Source of the DNA: Gemmatimonadaceae bacterium
GTDB taxonomy: Bacteria > Gemmatimonadota > Gemmatimonadetes > Gemmatimonadales > Gemmatimonadaceae
NCBI GenBank assembly: GCA_036273715.1
Contig: DASUHB010000066.1
Span: 62,001 to 126,000 of the forward strand
DNA length: 64,000 nucleotides
Direction of reading: 5' to 3'
The notes under the pieces are model-generated. The model worked only from the letters and a program-made list of their open reading frames with translations. It had not been told where the DNA came from and did not search any database. Each line of letters opens with the position of its first letter. Position 1 is the first letter of the stretch. Both the position numbers and the translations under genes were made by a program. Positions 62,338 to 64,000 of the stretch are shown here, piece after piece.

Positions 62338-62742
62338 TTATCGCAGCGCTTTTCTGACCACGAGCTTGAGCCCCGACCAGGTGTCATCCACGGCGCACAC
62401 TTTCACGTCGACGAAACCGAGAGGAAGCGCGAGCGCGCGCACCGTGTCTTCGGTGATGTCCGTTGCCACCCTGGCCGACTGCTTCGGCCACGACACCCAG
62501 ACCGTCGCCGATGGGCCCAGCGTCCGGCGGTATCGCTCGAGTGCTGTCCCGAGCTGCGCCGCGTGCGTTGCGAACACGTGCACGATGTCCGTGTTCCGCG
62601 TCGCGCGGGCGACGAGCGTCACGCCATCGGGGAGCGGGTGGAGCAGGGCGGCGTAGTCGCCGGGCGCACCGGATGCGTGCAGCGACATGCCGGCTTTGAT
62701 GCCGAGCTTGGCGACGAGCGGTGTCCCGGAATACGCAGCCAT
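62338..62742 (-). CDS. DUF3052-family protein
   Basis: The 134-aa protein starts at an ATG preceded by GGAGGG. It carries the DUF3052 pattern: LVAKLGIKAGMSL..LLHPLPDGV, FATHAAQLGTALERYRRTLGP and WVSWPKQSARVATDITEDTVR, ending VDDTWSGLKLVVRK. No biochemical function is known to me for this family. A GTG 12 nt upstream is possible but adds nothing conserved. It lies 33 nt before namA in the same direction. Confidence 0.8.
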   Translation of the reverse strand: MAAYSGTPLVAKLGIKAGMSLHASGAPGDYAALLHPLPDGVTLVARATRNTDIVHVFATHAAQLGTALERYRRTLGPSATVWVSWPKQSARVATDITEDTVRALALPLGFVDVKVCAVDDTWSGLKLVVRKALR

Positions 62743-63076
62743 GTCTCCCTCCACAAGGTGTGCCCGGGCAAGTTTGCTGCGTCCCGCGCCTCAATTCAAT
62801 ACAATGAGTGCAGCCGGCCGAACGGCTATCCGTTAGGCGAAGGCGGCTGCGCCGGTATGGGCGTCCGGACACACGCCGGTCACCTGGTGCAATACGGCCG
62901 GAACCACAGGGGTTCCGTGTGGTAGAAACCGCGGTAACTTCCAGCGGATTTCGGCCTCTCGCCTCAGCCCGCGCCTATCGGGGTTCGCGGTGCTCGCGTG
63001 AGATTCGGTTCATCACCTGCCGGAGCGCGCGCGGCACTGCCGCGTTCGCTCCGTTGCTCACTGTGGAGCCCGGACA
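62743..63076. other. Divergent intergenic region between DUF3052 and pepA genes
   Basis: These 334 bp should carry both promoters. An A+T-rich pocket (about 62790-62807) near the DUF3052 start and a small hairpin (GGAACC 62900-62905 with GGTTCC 62911-62916) are the only structures seen. One TTAGGC copy lies at 62831-62836. No coding gene is supported. Confidence 0.4.
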
Positions 63077-64000
63077 ATGCCCCTTCGTGTCAGCACACGC
63101 CGGTCCGCCGCCGACTCCGTCGATGTTCCGCTGCTCGTCCTGGCGTTGCGAAAACATCCGACTGTGGCGCCCGGTCTCGCGGCGCTCGACGCGAAGCTGG
63201 GCGGAGCGCTGTCCCGCACCCTGGATCGCCGCGAGTTCCGCGGCGCGCGCGATGAGGTGCTGCACCTGGCGGGCGCCGCGGGAATGGCGAACCCGCAGCG
63301 CGTGCTGCTGGTTGGGTTAGGCGATCCGTCGGACGCCGCCGGCGCGCTGCGCCGCGCGGCGAGCATCGCGGCGCGCCATGCGCGAAAGCTCGGGGCGGCT
63401 GCGCTCGCCTGGTACGACGGCAGCCGCGGCGACGAATCGGTCGAAGCGGTGACGGTGGGACTGCTGGCCGGCGCCTGGGAATACGCCGACCTGAAGACGC
63501 CGCCGCCGGCGGATGAGCGTCGCCCAGAGCTCGAGTCGGCCGTGATTCTGTGCGATGACGAGGCGGCGCCGCAAGCTGTCGAGCGCGGAATGGCGATCGG
63601 CGAGGGAATGGCGCTCGCCCGCCGGCTCGCCATGATGCCGGGCAACCTGTGCACACCGGACTATCTCGCCGGCGTCGCGCGAGAGATCGCCGCGCGTCAC
63701 CAAATGCAGGTCACCGTCCTCGGCCGCGCCGAGCTCGAGCAGGAGAAGATGGGATCGTTTCTCTGCGTCGCGCAGGGGACGCCGCAGGATCCGAAGTTGA
63801 TCGCGCTCGAGTACCGTCGCGGACGCGCGGACGCGCAACCGATCGCGCTCGTGGGCAAGGGGCTGTGTTTCGACTCGGGCGGGATCTCGATCAAGCCGGC
63901 GCAGGGCATGGAGGCCATGAAGTTCGACATGTGCGGCGCGGCCGGTGTGTTAGGCGCGATGGACGCGATCGCGCGGCTCGCGCTGCCGGTGAACGTCATC
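63077..64000 (+). CDS. pepA: Leucyl aminopeptidase (M17), N-terminal part
   Basis: The frame is open from the ATG at 63077 (preceded by GGAG) to the window edge, 308 codons. It shows the N-terminal macro-like domain (HLAGAAGMANPQRVLLVGLGD) and the start of the M17 catalytic domain: ARRLAMMPGNLCTPDYLA and VGKGLCFDSGGISIKPAQGMEAMKFDMCGAAGV, including the conserved Lys/Asp metal and substrate residues. The C-terminal half is outside the window. The enzyme removes N-terminal residues from peptides in the cytosol. Confidence 0.92.
   Translation, partial: MPLRVSTRRSAADSVDVPLLVLALRKHPTVAPGLAALDAKLGGALSRTLDRREFRGARDEVLHLAGAAGMANPQRVLLVGLGDPSDAAGALRRAASIAARHARKLGAAALAWYDGSRGDESVEAVTVGLLAGAWEYADLKTPPPADERRPELESAVILCDDEAAPQAVERGMAIGEGMALARRLAMMPGNLCTPDYLAGVAREIAARHQMQVTVLGRAELEQEKMGSFLCVAQGTPQDPKLIALEYRRGRADAQPIALVGKGLCFDSGGISIKPAQGMEAMKFDMCGAAGVLGAMDAIARLALPVNVI

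Noticed and set aside
1-64000. TTAGGC as telomere-like repeat
   Set aside because: The hexamer is the nematode telomere unit, but here it occurs only as isolated dispersed copies, never in tandem.
1-64000. CRISPR array, prophage or insertion sequence
   Set aside because: No regularly spaced repeats, no transposase, integrase or phage structural genes were seen.

Overview
The window is a compactly coded, high-GC bacterial chromosome segment with very few gaps. The gene families point to a Gemmatimonadota-like (or possibly Acidobacteriota-like) soil organism. The clues are a PadR plus large FtsX/MacB-type permease pair, an ECF sigma / anti-sigma / CpxP-Spy-like module, B12-dependent acyl-CoA mutase genes and many 4-nt start/stop overlaps. 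Taxonomy is an inference; no rRNA is present. The only RNA gene is a tRNA-Leu(CAA).

Layout. 1-603 is the end of an HD-GYP protein, followed by trpA and a secreted protein of unknown function. 1953-7343 holds an RqcH/NFACT protein on the minus strand and a plus-strand string folK-panB-panC-GlmU-like-yqeK-LytR_C. rlmN lies on the minus strand (7272-8354), then a repeat-bearing gap and a PtsN-like gene. 9287-21658 is one long plus-strand transcription block: aspS, phoH, a PgpH-like 7TM-HD protein, ybeY, two CorC-type CBS proteins, an ABC1 kinase, meaB and a B12-dependent mutase large subunit. The mutase active-site residues look like isobutyryl-CoA mutase. After repeats and a secreted protein come the mutase small subunit, an acyl-CoA carboxylase beta subunit, a split AtuA and a LiuC-like hydratase (23373-28056), probably branched-chain or acyclic-terpenoid acyl-CoA metabolism. 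28060-38284 holds a VOC protein divergent from a MarR regulator, a SigA-like sigma factor, a U32 protein, recQ, an acyl-CoA dehydrogenase and RNase E/G.

38322-46059 is mainly minus strand: a DinB protein, a large permease with its PadR regulator, and two secreted amidohydrolases, with rplU-rpmA on the plus strand. 46142-55566 is a minus-strand catabolic cluster for CoA-bound (probably aromatic) acids. It contains a BoxB/PaaA-like di-iron oxygenase, three hydratase/isomerases, a hydroxyacyl-CoA dehydrogenase, a thiolase, an aldehyde dehydrogenase, an amidohydrolase, a GDPD and a TetR regulator with a perfect palindrome upstream. 55682-64000 holds the ECF module, the tRNA, an M20 peptidase, a zinc-ribbon/SPFH-GYF pair, an old yellow enzyme, a DUF3052 protein and the start of a leucyl aminopeptidase that runs off the window.

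The most unusual sequence-level signal is about 100 dispersed copies of TTAGGC/GCCTAA, mostly as GTTAGGC, on both strands. They account for most TTA and CTA leucine codons I noticed. A second signal is a small dispersed inverted-repeat element (8430-8536 and 42269-42392, plus a half copy at 42171-42192).
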